Below, piece after piece: positions 57,048-64,000 of a stretch of DNA of 64,000 bases. The DNA lies in contig JAUSOF010000002.1 in the NCBI GenBank assembly GCA_030656145.1, positions 186,001-250,000 of the forward strand, written 5' to 3'. Position numbers and translations under genes: made by a program. This DNA is from Pseudomonas sp. (GTDB lineage Bacteria > Pseudomonadota > Gammaproteobacteria > Pseudomonadales > Pseudomonadaceae). The notes beneath the pieces were generated by a model. The model made no database searches. It saw nothing but the letters and a program-made list of their open reading frames with translations, and was not told where the DNA came from. Position 1 is the stretch's first letter, and the number at the start of each line of letters is the position of its first letter.

Positions 57048-57419
57048 AAACAGCGGCCTCGCATGGCGGGCGGAAAACCAACGAGTATACGGCCCTGCGA
57101 CGCAACGCGGCAAAGCGTGACGGCTATAGCGTGTCGAGTGCTGCCAAGCCCGGCTGATGTTTCGCGCTAGTCGTGGCGGCGCTGCACGCTTAGGTCTGCG
57201 CGCCCATGTTGCAGGTTAAATGACCGCATGTGGCGTTGCCGCGCTTGCTCGGGGTGCGCCATTCCCGGCGTTCCGTGGGATCTTCAGGGCTGGGCTGAAT
57301 GCCGCAAACCCTCCGGGCGCGGGCATGGTCTGCCTGGTGCCATTTGCCACAGCAACGTGACTCGCCGCGAAGCCTCAACAGACCCTATAATCGCCGCCTA
57401 TTTCGACAAGGCGTTTTCC
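57048..57419. other. Divergent uvrA/MFS intergenic region (372 bases), no gene
   Basis: I see no supported coding region or repeat here. A frame continuing upstream of the MFS gene (to 57228) has poor composition and no family match. It must carry the uvrA and MFS promoters, but no convincing -35/-10 pair or LexA box (CTG-N10-CAG) stands out. Confidence 0.6.
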
Positions 57420-58808
57420 ATGCATGATCCCTACAGCGAGCGCATGAGTAGCGGTGAAACCCGTGCGGCCGCTGGGCTGGCGCTGGTGTTTGCCTTCCGC
57501 ATGCTCGGTATGTTCATGGTTCTGCCAGTATTGGCGACCTATGGCATGGAGTTGCGCGGCAGCACGCCGGCATTGATTGGCCTGGCCATCGGCGCTTACG
57601 GCCTGACCCAGGCGTTCCTGCAAATACCCTTCGGCATGCTGTCCGACCGTATTGGGCGGCGTCCGGTGATCTATGTAGGGCTGCTGATTTTCGCCGCTGG
57701 CAGTGTGCTTGCCGCTAATGCCGACTCCATCTGGGGCGTAATCGCCGGCCGGGTGCTGCAGGGTGCCGGGGCGATTTCCGCCGCAGTGATGGCGCTGCTC
57801 TCCGATCTGACCCGTGAACAACACCGCACCAAGGCCATGGCCATGATCGGCATCAGCATTGGCTTATCCTTCGCGGTGGCCATGGTGGTCGGCCCATTGC
57901 TGACCCGCGCCTTCGGCTTGTCCGGTTTGTTTATGGCCACTGCCGCCATGGCTTTGCTGGGTATTGTGATTGTTGCCGGAGTAGTGCCGCGCGATGCTGG
58001 ACCATTGCAGCATCGCGAGTCCGGCATCGCCCGGCAGGCACTGTGGCCGACCCTGAAACATGTCGATCTGTTGCGCCTGGACTTCGGCATCCTGGCCCTG
58101 CACGCCATTCTGATGGCCAGCTTCATCGCCTTGCCGTTGGCGCTAGTAGAGCAGGGCGGGCTGCCCAAGGAAGAGCATTGGTGGGTGTATCTGGTTGCCT
58201 TGCTGATAGGCTTCTTCGGCATGCTGCCGTTTATCATCTATGGTGAGAAACAGCGCCGCATGAAGCATGTGTTGGTCGGGGCAGTGGCAGTGCTGCTCGC
58301 CTGTGAAGTGTACTTCTGGCAATTCGGCACCAGCCTGCGTGCTTTGGTGCTGGGCACCGTGGTGTTTTTTACCGCATTCAATCTGCTAGAGGCGTCACTG
58401 CCTTCGCTGATCAGCAAGGTTGCGCCTGCCGGTGGCAAGGGCACTGCAATGGGCGTTTATTCGACCAGTCAGTTTCTTGGCGCGGCTGTGGGCGGTATTC
58501 TCGGCGGTTGGCTGTACCAGCATTACAGCCTGTCGGGGGTGTTCCTCGGTTGCGCTGCCATGGCTCTTCTCTGGCTAGGCTTTGCTGTTACTATGCGCGA
58601 ACCACCCTATGTGACTAGCCTGCGTTTGCCGCTTTCTGCCGCGGCATTGGACGAAGTGGGGTTGGCCGAGCGTTTGCAGGCTGTGCCCGGCGTGGCGGAT
58701 GTGGTGGTGGTGCGTGAAGAAGCCGCCATCTATATCAAAGTAGATACCCAAAAATTGGATCGTATGTCCCTCGAGCGCCTGATAGAAGTGGCGCCGGTGA
58801 CGTGCTGA
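57420..58808 (+). CDS. MFS transporter with C-terminal ferredoxin-like (YAM) domain, YajR-type (462 aa)
   Basis: This is a proton-driven MFS exporter of 12 helices. The motif A loop GMLSDRIGRRPVIY is intact after helix 2. The last 60-70 residues (from about 395) form a cytoplasmic domain, LPLSAAALDEVGLAERLQAV and VDTQKLDRMSLERLIE, like the YAM domain of E. coli YajR. The substrate is unknown. ATG 57420 (MHDPYSERM) is the family start; the open frame begins 64 codons earlier. It stands between uvrA and ssb, with 18 bases to ssb, so ssb may be read through from this gene. Confidence 0.88.
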   Translation: MHDPYSERMSSGETRAAAGLALVFAFRMLGMFMVLPVLATYGMELRGSTPALIGLAIGAYGLTQAFLQIPFGMLSDRIGRRPVIYVGLLIFAAGSVLAANADSIWGVIAGRVLQGAGAISAAVMALLSDLTREQHRTKAMAMIGISIGLSFAVAMVVGPLLTRAFGLSGLFMATAAMALLGIVIVAGVVPRDAGPLQHRESGIARQALWPTLKHVDLLRLDFGILALHAILMASFIALPLALVEQGGLPKEEHWWVYLVALLIGFFGMLPFIIYGEKQRRMKHVLVGAVAVLLACEVYFWQFGTSLRALVLGTVVFFTAFNLLEASLPSLISKVAPAGGKGTAMGVYSTSQFLGAAVGGILGGWLYQHYSLSGVFLGCAAMALLWLGFAVTMREPPYVTSLRLPLSAAALDEVGLAERLQAVPGVADVVVVREEAAIYIKVDTQKLDRMSLERLIEVAPVTC

Positions 58809-58826
58809 AAGCTCTAGGAGAAAGTT

Positions 58827-59327
58827 ATGGCCCGTGGGGTTAACAAAGTTATTCTGGTCGGTACCTGCGGACAGGATCCGGAAACGCGTTATCTGCCCAG
58901 CGGCAACGCAGTGACCAACCTGAGTCTCGCCACCAGCGAGCAGTGGACCGACAAGCAGACCGGGCAAAAGGTCGAGAAAACCGAATGGCACCGTGTCTCG
59001 CTGTTCGGCAAGGTTGCTGAAATCGCCGGCGAGTACCTGCGCAAAGGTTCGCAGGTGTATATCGAAGGCAAGCTGCAGACCCGCGAGTGGGAAAAAGACG
59101 GCATCAAGCGTTACACCACCGAGATCGTCGTCGACATGCAGGGCACCATGCAACTGCTCGGCGGTCGTCCGGATAACGCCGGTGGCGACTCTGCACCGCG
59201 TCAGCAGCGCCCGGCGCCGCAACGTGAGCCGCAGCGCGAACAGCAGCAGGCGCCGCGTCCGGCTCCGCAGCAGCAGGCCAAGCCTGCGCAGGATTTCGAC
59301 AGTTTCGATGACGATATCCCGTTCTGA
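58827..59327 (+). CDS. ssb: Single-stranded DNA-binding protein (166 aa)
   Basis: SSB binds single-stranded DNA as a tetramer in replication and repair. The OB-fold is residues 1-112, beginning [23 protein letters not shown] Gln/Pro/Arg-rich disordered linker follows (about 113-155), and the conserved acidic tail ends in DDDIPF, which recruits partner proteins. AGGAG precedes the ATG. The ftnA-uvrA-MFS-ssb order is the same as in P. aeruginosa. Confidence 0.97.
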   Translation: MARGVNKVILVGTCGQDPETRYLPSGNAVTNLSLATSEQWTDKQTGQKVEKTEWHRVSLFGKVAEIAGEYLRKGSQVYIEGKLQTREWEKDGIKRYTTEIVVDMQGTMQLLGGRPDNAGGDSAPRQQRPAPQREPQREQQQAPRPAPQQQAKPAQDFDSFDDDIPF

Positions 59328-59349
59328 TTAGCTGAGTCAGCTTTCTATC

Positions 59350-60234
59350 ATGCGTATGCGACTCATGCTGCTAGGTGGCGGGAATGCCCTAGGGCAGGCG
59401 TTGATTCGTCTCGGCGCCGAGGAAGACATTGGTTTCCTCGCGCCGCGCCCTCCGGAAGCAGGCTGGGATGTCGCCAGCCTGACCCAGCTCCTTGACGACA
59501 CCCGTCCTGATGCACTGATCAACCTTGCTTACTACTTCGACTGGTTCCAGGCCGAAGAGGTGAGCGAGGCACGCTTGCTTGCCCAGGAAAAGTCGGTCGA
59601 GCGGCTGGCCGAGCTTTGTCAGCATCATGAAATTCGCCTGCTGCAACCGTCCAGTTACCGGGTCTTCGATGGTTCGCGCATTAGTGCCTACAGCGAAAAA
59701 GAAGAGCCGGTTCCCCTGGGCGTGCGTGGCCAGGCCTTGTGGCGGATAGAGCAGCGCGTGCGCGCGACGTGCCCGCGGCATGTGTTGTTGCGTTTTGGCT
59801 GGTTGCTGGATGAAAGTCCGGACGGTCGGCTCGGGCGTTTTCTGTTGCGTGCCGAGCGCGATGAGCGCATCACCCTCGCCGATGATCGGCGCGGCAATCC
59901 GACACCGGTTGACGATGCTGCGCGGGTAATCCTCGCCGTACTCAAGCAGCTTGATTGCCAAACGCCGTTATGGGGGACCTTCCACTACGGCGGCCAGGAA
60001 GCAACCACGTCGCTGGCATTGGGTCAGGCAGTGTTGAGTGAGGCGCGCAACGTGCGCAGTAATTTGCTCGAAGACATCACTGCGCAGGCCCATGCCGCGC
60101 GCCCGGATGCTGTCGAGGAGCCGCAGCACGCAGTGCTGGCGTGCAAGAAAATTCTCCATACTTTCGGCATCAAGCCGCGCGCCTGGCGCTCTGGGCTGCC
60201 GAGCCTGCTGGATCGTTACTACCGCCATGTCTGA
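59350..60234 (+). CDS. RmlD-like sugar-nucleotide-binding protein lacking the SDR Tyr/Lys (294 aa)
   Basis: The fold is that of dTDP-4-dehydrorhamnose reductase (RmlD), with a Rossmann start MLLGGGNALGQALI, PDALINLAY, SSYRVFDGS and TPVDDAARVI. In the family the catalytic motif is YGxxKxxxE; here the aligned stretch VRGQALWRIE puts Arg126 for Tyr and Leu130 for Lys. The reductase reaction is therefore doubtful, and a binding or regulatory role is possible. It overlaps the next epimerase gene by eight bases, so they are made together. It matches my memory of PA4069. An alternative ATG lies two codons in. Confidence 0.82.
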   Translation: MRMRLMLLGGGNALGQALIRLGAEEDIGFLAPRPPEAGWDVASLTQLLDDTRPDALINLAYYFDWFQAEEVSEARLLAQEKSVERLAELCQHHEIRLLQPSSYRVFDGSRISAYSEKEEPVPLGVRGQALWRIEQRVRATCPRHVLLRFGWLLDESPDGRLGRFLLRAERDERITLADDRRGNPTPVDDAARVILAVLKQLDCQTPLWGTFHYGGQEATTSLALGQAVLSEARNVRSNLLEDITAQAHAARPDAVEEPQHAVLACKKILHTFGIKPRAWRSGLPSLLDRYYRHV

Positions 60235-61159
60235 TGCACCTATCCTGATTACCGGCGGCGCCGGCTTTATCGGTTCGCACCTGGTCGATGCGCTATTGGC
60301 GCAAGGCCATGCGGTGCGCGCACTGGACAATCTGTCGATGGGCAAGCGCGCCAACCTGCCGTTGGACAATCCGCGGCTGCATTTTATCGAGGGTGATGTA
60401 GCCGATGCTGCATTGGTCGCTCAGGCTGTGGCCGGGTGTGCGTCGGTGGTGCACCTGGCCGCAGTGGCCTCGGTGCAAGCCTCGGTGGACGATCCGGTAA
60501 GTACGCACCAGAGCAACTTCGTCGGTACTCTCAACGTCTGCGAGGCCATGCGTTTGCATGGTGTCCGGCGGGTGGTCTATGCATCGAGTGCAGCGGTCTA
60601 CGGCAACAATGGCGAGGGTCAGGCGATTGACGAAGACACACCCAAGGCGCCGCTGACGCCCTACGCGGCGGACAAACTGGCCGGCGAGCACTACCTGGAC
60701 TTCTATCGTCGCCAGCACGGTATCGAACCGGCGATTTTTCGCTTCTTCAATATATTCGGCCCGCGCCAGGATCCGTCCTCGCCCTACTCGGGGGTGATCA
60801 GCATCTTTACTCAGCGAGCGCAGCAAGGGCTGCCGATTCGGGTGTTCGGCGATGGCGAACAGACCCGTGATTTCTTCTATATTGGCGATCTGCTGGCGCT
60901 GCTAACGCAGGCGCTGGCCATGCCGCAGGTTGTGGTGGGTGCTGTGAATGTGGGCTGGAATCAGGCGGTGAGCCTGAACCAGTTGCTGGCCGAGATCGGC
61001 GCTGTAAACGGTAGCTTGCCGGCGATTGACTATCAGGCGGCGCGACCTGGTGATATTCGTCATTCGCGGGCGAATAACCAGCGCTTGCAAGCCTGTTACC
61101 GCTTGCCGCCTGCGACCAGCATGCGCGAAGGGCTGAGCAAGTTACTGGCGCAGGGCTGA
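60227..61159 (+). CDS. NAD-dependent epimerase/dehydratase (310 aa)
   Basis: This extended SDR protein acts on a nucleotide sugar. The NAD motif GGAGFIGSHLVDALL, VYASSAAVYGNNG and YAADK (YxxxK) are intact. The later RFFNIFGPRQDPSSPYSGV fits UDP-hexose 4-epimerases of the WbpP/GalE type. The open frame runs 63 codons upstream through the previous gene, but ATG 60227 gives the conserved start. The pair with the RmlD-like gene suggests joint use of one substrate, but no sugar is shown. It is convergent with oprG, separated by a strong terminator. Confidence 0.9.
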   Translation: MSDAPILITGGAGFIGSHLVDALLAQGHAVRALDNLSMGKRANLPLDNPRLHFIEGDVADAALVAQAVAGCASVVHLAAVASVQASVDDPVSTHQSNFVGTLNVCEAMRLHGVRRVVYASSAAVYGNNGEGQAIDEDTPKAPLTPYAADKLAGEHYLDFYRRQHGIEPAIFRFFNIFGPRQDPSSPYSGVISIFTQRAQQGLPIRVFGDGEQTRDFFYIGDLLALLTQALAMPQVVVGAVNVGWNQAVSLNQLLAEIGAVNGSLPAIDYQAARPGDIRHSRANNQRLQACYRLPPATSMREGLSKLLAQG

Positions 61160-61163
61160 TCTG

Positions 61164-61208
61164 CAGCCACAAAAAAGCCGGCTTCGAATGCCGGCTTTTT
61201 TGTGGCTG
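61164..61208. terminator. Bidirectional terminator with 19-base perfect arms
   Basis: CAGCCACAAAAAAGCCGGC (61164-61182) pairs perfectly with 61190-61208, around the loop TTCGAAT. A six-base A run and T run sit within the arms, next to the GC stem GCCGGC, so it ends transcripts from both the epimerase gene (plus) and oprG (minus). Confidence 0.95.
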
Positions 61209-61218
61209 TCGGTTTGGC

Positions 61219-61881
61219 TTAGAACTTGTAGCCCAGGCCGACCATGTATACGAAGGGATCTACGTCTACATCAACAGAAACCTTCGTTGGGCCGGCGTAG
61301 GTAGTGCCAGTGGTTTCGATGTCGATATAGCGCATGCTGGCGTTGAGCAGAAGGTTGTCTGTCAGCATGTAGTCCATGCCCACCTGGGCCGCGAAACCCC
61401 AGGAGTCCTTCATGTCCAGGCCGCGGAAGCCAGCAGTTTCAGCTTCGCTGCTCAGTTCTGTATCGAAAAACCAGGTGTAGTTGATACCCGCACCCACATA
61501 GGGCTGAAAGGCGGAGGTGCCGTCGAGCGGGTAGTACACGACGCTCAGGGTTGGTGGCAGGTGTTTCAACGTACCTAGTTTAAGGCCCCCAAGTCCTTTG
61601 GTTCCGACTGTGTGGCTGAACGGCGTGGCAGCCAACAGTTCAATGCCGACGTGGCTGGTGAACATGTAAGTGCCGGTCAGGCCAAGCTGAGTGTCACTGT
61701 CCAATGTTGCGCCCGTGCCGGGAGCAGCAACACCGCCAATTTTCACATTCGAGCTGCTTTCATGCGGATCAACAGTAATCGCACCAGCGCGAACAATGAT
61801 GTCACCTGCCTGATAGGCCTGGGCAAGGGGGGCGGCCAATGCGGTGGCCAGGATTGAAAGAGCGAGCAAGGACTTGCGCAT
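61219..61881 (-). CDS. oprG: Outer membrane protein OprG (OmpW family, 220 aa)
   Basis: OmpW proteins are eight-stranded outer-membrane barrels for small hydrophobic molecules. A signal peptide (MRKSLLALSILATALAAPLAQA) precedes the barrel. YQAGDIIVRAGAITVDP begins the first strand, LPPTLSVVYYPL and PYVGAGINYTWFF are family hallmarks, and the chain ends on an aromatic residue (GLGYKF), as barrel assembly requires. ATG 61881 with GGAG 7 bases upstream is chosen; the frame is open seven codons more. The order RmlD-like, epimerase, oprG is that of PA4069-PA4067. In P. aeruginosa oprG depends on Anr. Confidence 0.94.
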   Translation of the reverse strand: MRKSLLALSILATALAAPLAQAYQAGDIIVRAGAITVDPHESSSNVKIGGVAAPGTGATLDSDTQLGLTGTYMFTSHVGIELLAATPFSHTVGTKGLGGLKLGTLKHLPPTLSVVYYPLDGTSAFQPYVGAGINYTWFFDTELSSEAETAGFRGLDMKDSWGFAAQVGMDYMLTDNLLLNASMRYIDIETTGTTYAGPTKVSVDVDVDPFVYMVGLGYKF

Positions 61882-61923
61882 GGTGAACTCCGGTCGAGTC
61901 ATCAGTTGATTGGGCTGATGTCA

Positions 61924-61964
61924 ATGTTAGGGGCCTAAGCAAATCGAGTGTTGACCCAGCTCAA
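61924..61964 (-). promoter_or_regulatory. Candidate Anr (FNR-type) site and -10 box for oprG
   Basis: TTGACCCAGCTCAA at 61951-61964 matches the Anr/FNR pattern TTGAY-N4-RTCAA at 9 of 10 fixed positions. On the minus strand a -10-like TAACAT lies at 61929-61924, which would start transcription near 61917. The site centre would then be about 40-41 bases upstream, the usual activating position. P. aeruginosa oprG is known to be Anr-dependent. The start point is inferred, not measured. Confidence 0.55.
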
Positions 61965-62362
61965 TGAATTGGTCTGTTGGCGAGGGCCTGTTGGGGATTG
62001 CGCTCGATTTCTCGCCTGCACTCAAGAATCATCCTCCCCTGTGCCGTGGCTGCATGCTTGCCCTCTCGGCGGCCTGCTGGTGCCAGGCGGTGGCGCGCTC
62101 GGCGCAAGAGATTGCCTACACGTCGAGCATCTGCGGTTGCTGCTTGATGCTAATGCAGTTGATAATGGTTATCTTTAGTGGCGGGGCGCTCTGCAGTCCT
62201 GCGCGCCCGCCCCCAGCTTGGTGACGGTCGGTTGAAGTCTGCCCTGAGGCGCGCGTTGACAGTGCGTTATCAGATGCCCCGCGGCCTTGACGTAGGTTGA
62301 GACTTGGAAAGGTTATAATGTTTCTTTTTAATAAAAGCCCGCTGCTCGAGGATTCCCTTCGC
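61965..62362 (+). promoter_or_regulatory. Intergenic region upstream of DUF3450 gene, with -10 box TATAAT at 62314-62319
   Basis: About 400 bases without a supported gene. A perfect TATAAT at 62314-62319 lies 44 bases before the DUF3450 ATG. TTGACG at 62287-62292 is too far upstream (21-base spacer) for an ideal -35, so the promoter may need an activator. The following stretch, up to about 62335, is AT-rich (TTTCTTTTTAATAAAA). A short GC hairpin, GGGGCG ... CGCCC, lies near 62184-62211. Small open frames here have no ribosome site. Confidence 0.5.
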
Positions 62363-63133
62363 ATGAACTTGTACCCCCTGCGTTCACTGGGCGCGGCCCT
62401 ATTGCTGAGCAGTACGTCGTTACTGGCCGCACCGCTGGATGCCGCGCTGGATGAGAGTCAGCGGCTGGCCGCAGAGGCCAAGGCGTCCCAGGCGCGTATC
62501 GAGCAGCTCGACGATGCCAGTCGCGAGATGCTTGGCGAGTACCGCAATGCTTTACAGCAGGCCGAGGCGTTGAAAGGTTACAACCAGCAGCTGCAACAGC
62601 TGGTCGTCGCGCAGCGCCAGGAGCTGGCGGGGTACCAGGAGCAGTTGGACGGTATCGAGCGCACCCAGGAGGCGGTCACGCCACAGATGCGGCGGATGGT
62701 CGAGGTGCTCGGCGAATTCATCTCTGCCGATCTGCCATTCCTGCCGGATGAGCGTAGTGATCGTTTGGCGCAGTTGCAGGATCTGTTGCCGCGTGCCGAT
62801 GTCAGCCTGGCGGAAAAATACCGGCGCATCCTCGAGGCCTATCAGGTCGAGAGCGATTACGGCCGCACGCTTGAGGCCTGGCGTGGCGAGTTGCCGGTCG
62901 ATGGTGGTTCGCGCAGCGTCGAGTTTCTTCGTCTAGGCCGGGTGATGCTGTACTTCCAGACTCTCGACGGCCATGAGAGTGGTTGGTGGAACCCGCAACG
63001 CCGCAGTTGGCAAACCCTTGATGGCAGTGCCCGGCGCCCGCTGCATAAGGCTATCGCCATTGCTCGACAGGAACAGGCGCCAGCCCTGCTCGATCTCCCC
63101 GTGAAAACCCTGGCTCAGGAGGCCAAGCAATGA
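62363..63133 (+). CDS. DUF3450 family periplasmic coiled-coil protein (256 aa)
   Basis: DUF3450 proteins are encoded beside TonB2-type ExbB/ExbD systems and are thought to help energise outer-membrane receptors; their exact role is unknown. A signal peptide (MNLYPLRSLGAALLLSSTSLLAA) is followed by a helical coiled-coil region (30-120, rich in Gln, Glu and Leu), then a folded part with FLRLGRVMLYFQTLDG and GWWNPQRRSWQTL. ATG 62363 is chosen, as the frame open to 62297 lacks a signal peptide. It overlaps the next gene by four bases (ATGA). Confidence 0.88.
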   Translation: MNLYPLRSLGAALLLSSTSLLAAPLDAALDESQRLAAEAKASQARIEQLDDASREMLGEYRNALQQAEALKGYNQQLQQLVVAQRQELAGYQEQLDGIERTQEAVTPQMRRMVEVLGEFISADLPFLPDERSDRLAQLQDLLPRADVSLAEKYRRILEAYQVESDYGRTLEAWRGELPVDGGSRSVEFLRLGRVMLYFQTLDGHESGWWNPQRRSWQTLDGSARRPLHKAIAIARQEQAPALLDLPVKTLAQEAKQ

Positions 63134-64000
63134 GCCGTCGTGTTCTCGCCATTTTGACCCTGGCACTGCTGCCGGCGATTGCTGTTGCAGCCGCGCCACT
63201 CAGTCCCGACCAGCTGCTGCAGCGTATTCGTAGCGAGCGGGCTGCCGAAGTTACGGCCATGCAGAGTCGTGAGCAGGCGTTTGTTGCCGAGCGGGGCGAG
63301 CGCGCGCAGTTGCTCGCCAGCGCGCGAGCGGCCTTGCAGGCGCAGAAGGCCCAGGCCGAGCGCCTGAAAGCCGAGTTCGATCGTCAGGAGGCCGAACTGG
63401 CCGAGCAGGAAAAACTCCTTGGCCAGCGTGTCGGTCATCTGGGTGAGTTGTTCGGCGTGGTCCGCCAGAGTGCTGGCGATGTCGCCGGGCAATGGCAGGA
63501 CAATCTGCTTAATGCGCAGTACCCCGAGCGGTTACAGCGTCTCAAGGCGCTGGCCGAGAGTCGCACCTTGCCGTCCGCCGCTGATCTCGATGGCTATTGG
63601 ATGCTGCTGCTGGAAGACCTGACCGCCAGCGGCCGGGTCGAGCAGTTGCAATTGCCAGTGGTGGCCGCTGACGGCAATCGCAGCCAACAGTCGGTGCTGC
63701 GTGTCGGCACCTTCTCGGCCTTCAGCGACTCTGCTTTCCTGCGTTACGACGCCGATGCAGGCGAGTTGCTCGCGCCGCCACGGCAGCCGTCCGGGCTGGG
63801 TCGGGTTGGCGACTACCTGAACAGTAGCGAAGCGCTTGCCCGCCTGCCCATCGACCCCAGTCGTGGCACGTTATTGGCGCAACTGCAGCGTCAGCCGACG
63901 CTCTGGGATCGTCTGCAACAGGGTGGCCTGGTCGGTTGGGTGATCGTCGCATTGGGCGTTGTGGGTCTGCTCCTGGCCATCTGGCGGATGATTCATCTGG
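63130..64000 (+). CDS. MotA/TolQ/ExbB proton-channel family protein, long N-terminal extension (first 290 residues, cut by window edge)
   Basis: TonB2-type systems have a TtpC/ExbB-like protein with a periplasmic extension before the channel domain. Here there is a signal peptide (residues 1-21), a coiled-coil stretch (about 25-105) and a beta/alpha part with LDGYWMLLLEDL. A membrane helix, GGLVGWVIVALGVVGLLLAIW, lies near 266-286, just where the ExbB-like channel should begin. The gene runs past base 64000. ATG 63130 overlaps the DUF3450 stop. ExbB, ExbD, TonB and a TPR protein would be expected next. Confidence 0.85.
   Translation, partial: MSRRVLAILTLALLPAIAVAAAPLSPDQLLQRIRSERAAEVTAMQSREQAFVAERGERAQLLASARAALQAQKAQAERLKAEFDRQEAELAEQEKLLGQRVGHLGELFGVVRQSAGDVAGQWQDNLLNAQYPERLQRLKALAESRTLPSAADLDGYWMLLLEDLTASGRVEQLQLPVVAADGNRSQQSVLRVGTFSAFSDSAFLRYDADAGELLAPPRQPSGLGRVGDYLNSSEALARLPIDPSRGTLLAQLQRQPTLWDRLQQGGLVGWVIVALGVVGLLLAIWRMIHL

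Noticed and set aside
57048..57419. LexA box upstream of uvrA
   Set aside because: No CTG-N10-CAG site of acceptable quality was found in the gap.
62311..62336. AT-rich stretch upstream of the DUF3450 gene as a Fur box
   Set aside because: Only the first part resembles the Fur consensus; the second half-site does not match.

Overview
This window is chromosomal DNA from a Pseudomonas species. It is GC-rich, and it carries the lipopolysaccharide (LPS) core locus in a form close to that of P. aeruginosa, with Pseudomonas-type REP palindromes between genes. Gene identities come from reading the translated proteins. Comparisons with P. aeruginosa PAO1 gene order are from memory and were not computed.

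Left part (1-25161), housekeeping and signalling. On the minus strand are selO (cut by the left edge), the large mechanosensitive channel mscK, the K+/H+ antiporter nhaP2, an acyl-CoA dehydrogenase and a nitronate monooxygenase. rlmJ and an FMN-binding glutamate-synthase-like membrane protein follow on the plus strand. Then come msrA, a PAS-GAF-PAS-GGDEF-EAL cyclic-di-GMP phosphodiesterase (dipA) and the pyruvate dehydrogenase genes aceE-aceF on the minus strand. glnE and ilvE are on the plus strand. The divergent aceE/glnE region holds two near-identical dyads that fit a GntR/FadR-type operator.

Middle part (25269-53502), the LPS core locus. waaF-waaC-waaG-waaP, three more kinase-like genes (one a fusion of two kinase-like domains), a carbamoyltransferase (wapO) and wapH form one tightly packed plus-strand operon. 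Next is a block with clearly lower GC (about 35.3-41.8 kb): galE, a DUF6625 protein with a DxD-like motif, a GT4 and a GT2 glycosyltransferase, an O-acetyltransferase, and a convergent pair of O-antigen ligase waaL and a kinase-like gene. This looks like the variable outer-core segment. msbA, mig-14, dnpA and hldE follow, then an unrelated minus-strand cluster (hypothetical, aldo/keto reductase, FAD oxidoreductase, SMR efflux), a LysR regulator and waaA. Together these genes build the heptose-Kdo inner core, phosphorylate and carbamoylate it, add outer-core sugars, flip lipid A-core and ligate O antigen.

Right part (53615-64000). ftnA, uvrA, a YajR-type MFS transporter and ssb keep the P. aeruginosa PA4235-PA4232 order. 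A pair of SDR-fold genes and oprG follow (PA4069-PA4067 order). The oprG upstream region has a plausible Anr-dependent promoter. The window ends in a DUF3450 gene overlapping a MotA/TolQ/ExbB-type gene, the start of a TonB-type energy-transducing system.

No tRNA, rRNA, CRISPR array, prophage or intact insertion sequence was seen. I did not find a wholly new system. The most unusual signals are the seven kinase-like domains with divergent catalytic residues in the LPS locus, the low-GC outer-core island, the SDR-fold protein that has lost its catalytic Tyr/Lys, the aceE operator pair, and a set of long intergenic palindromes placed inside operons.
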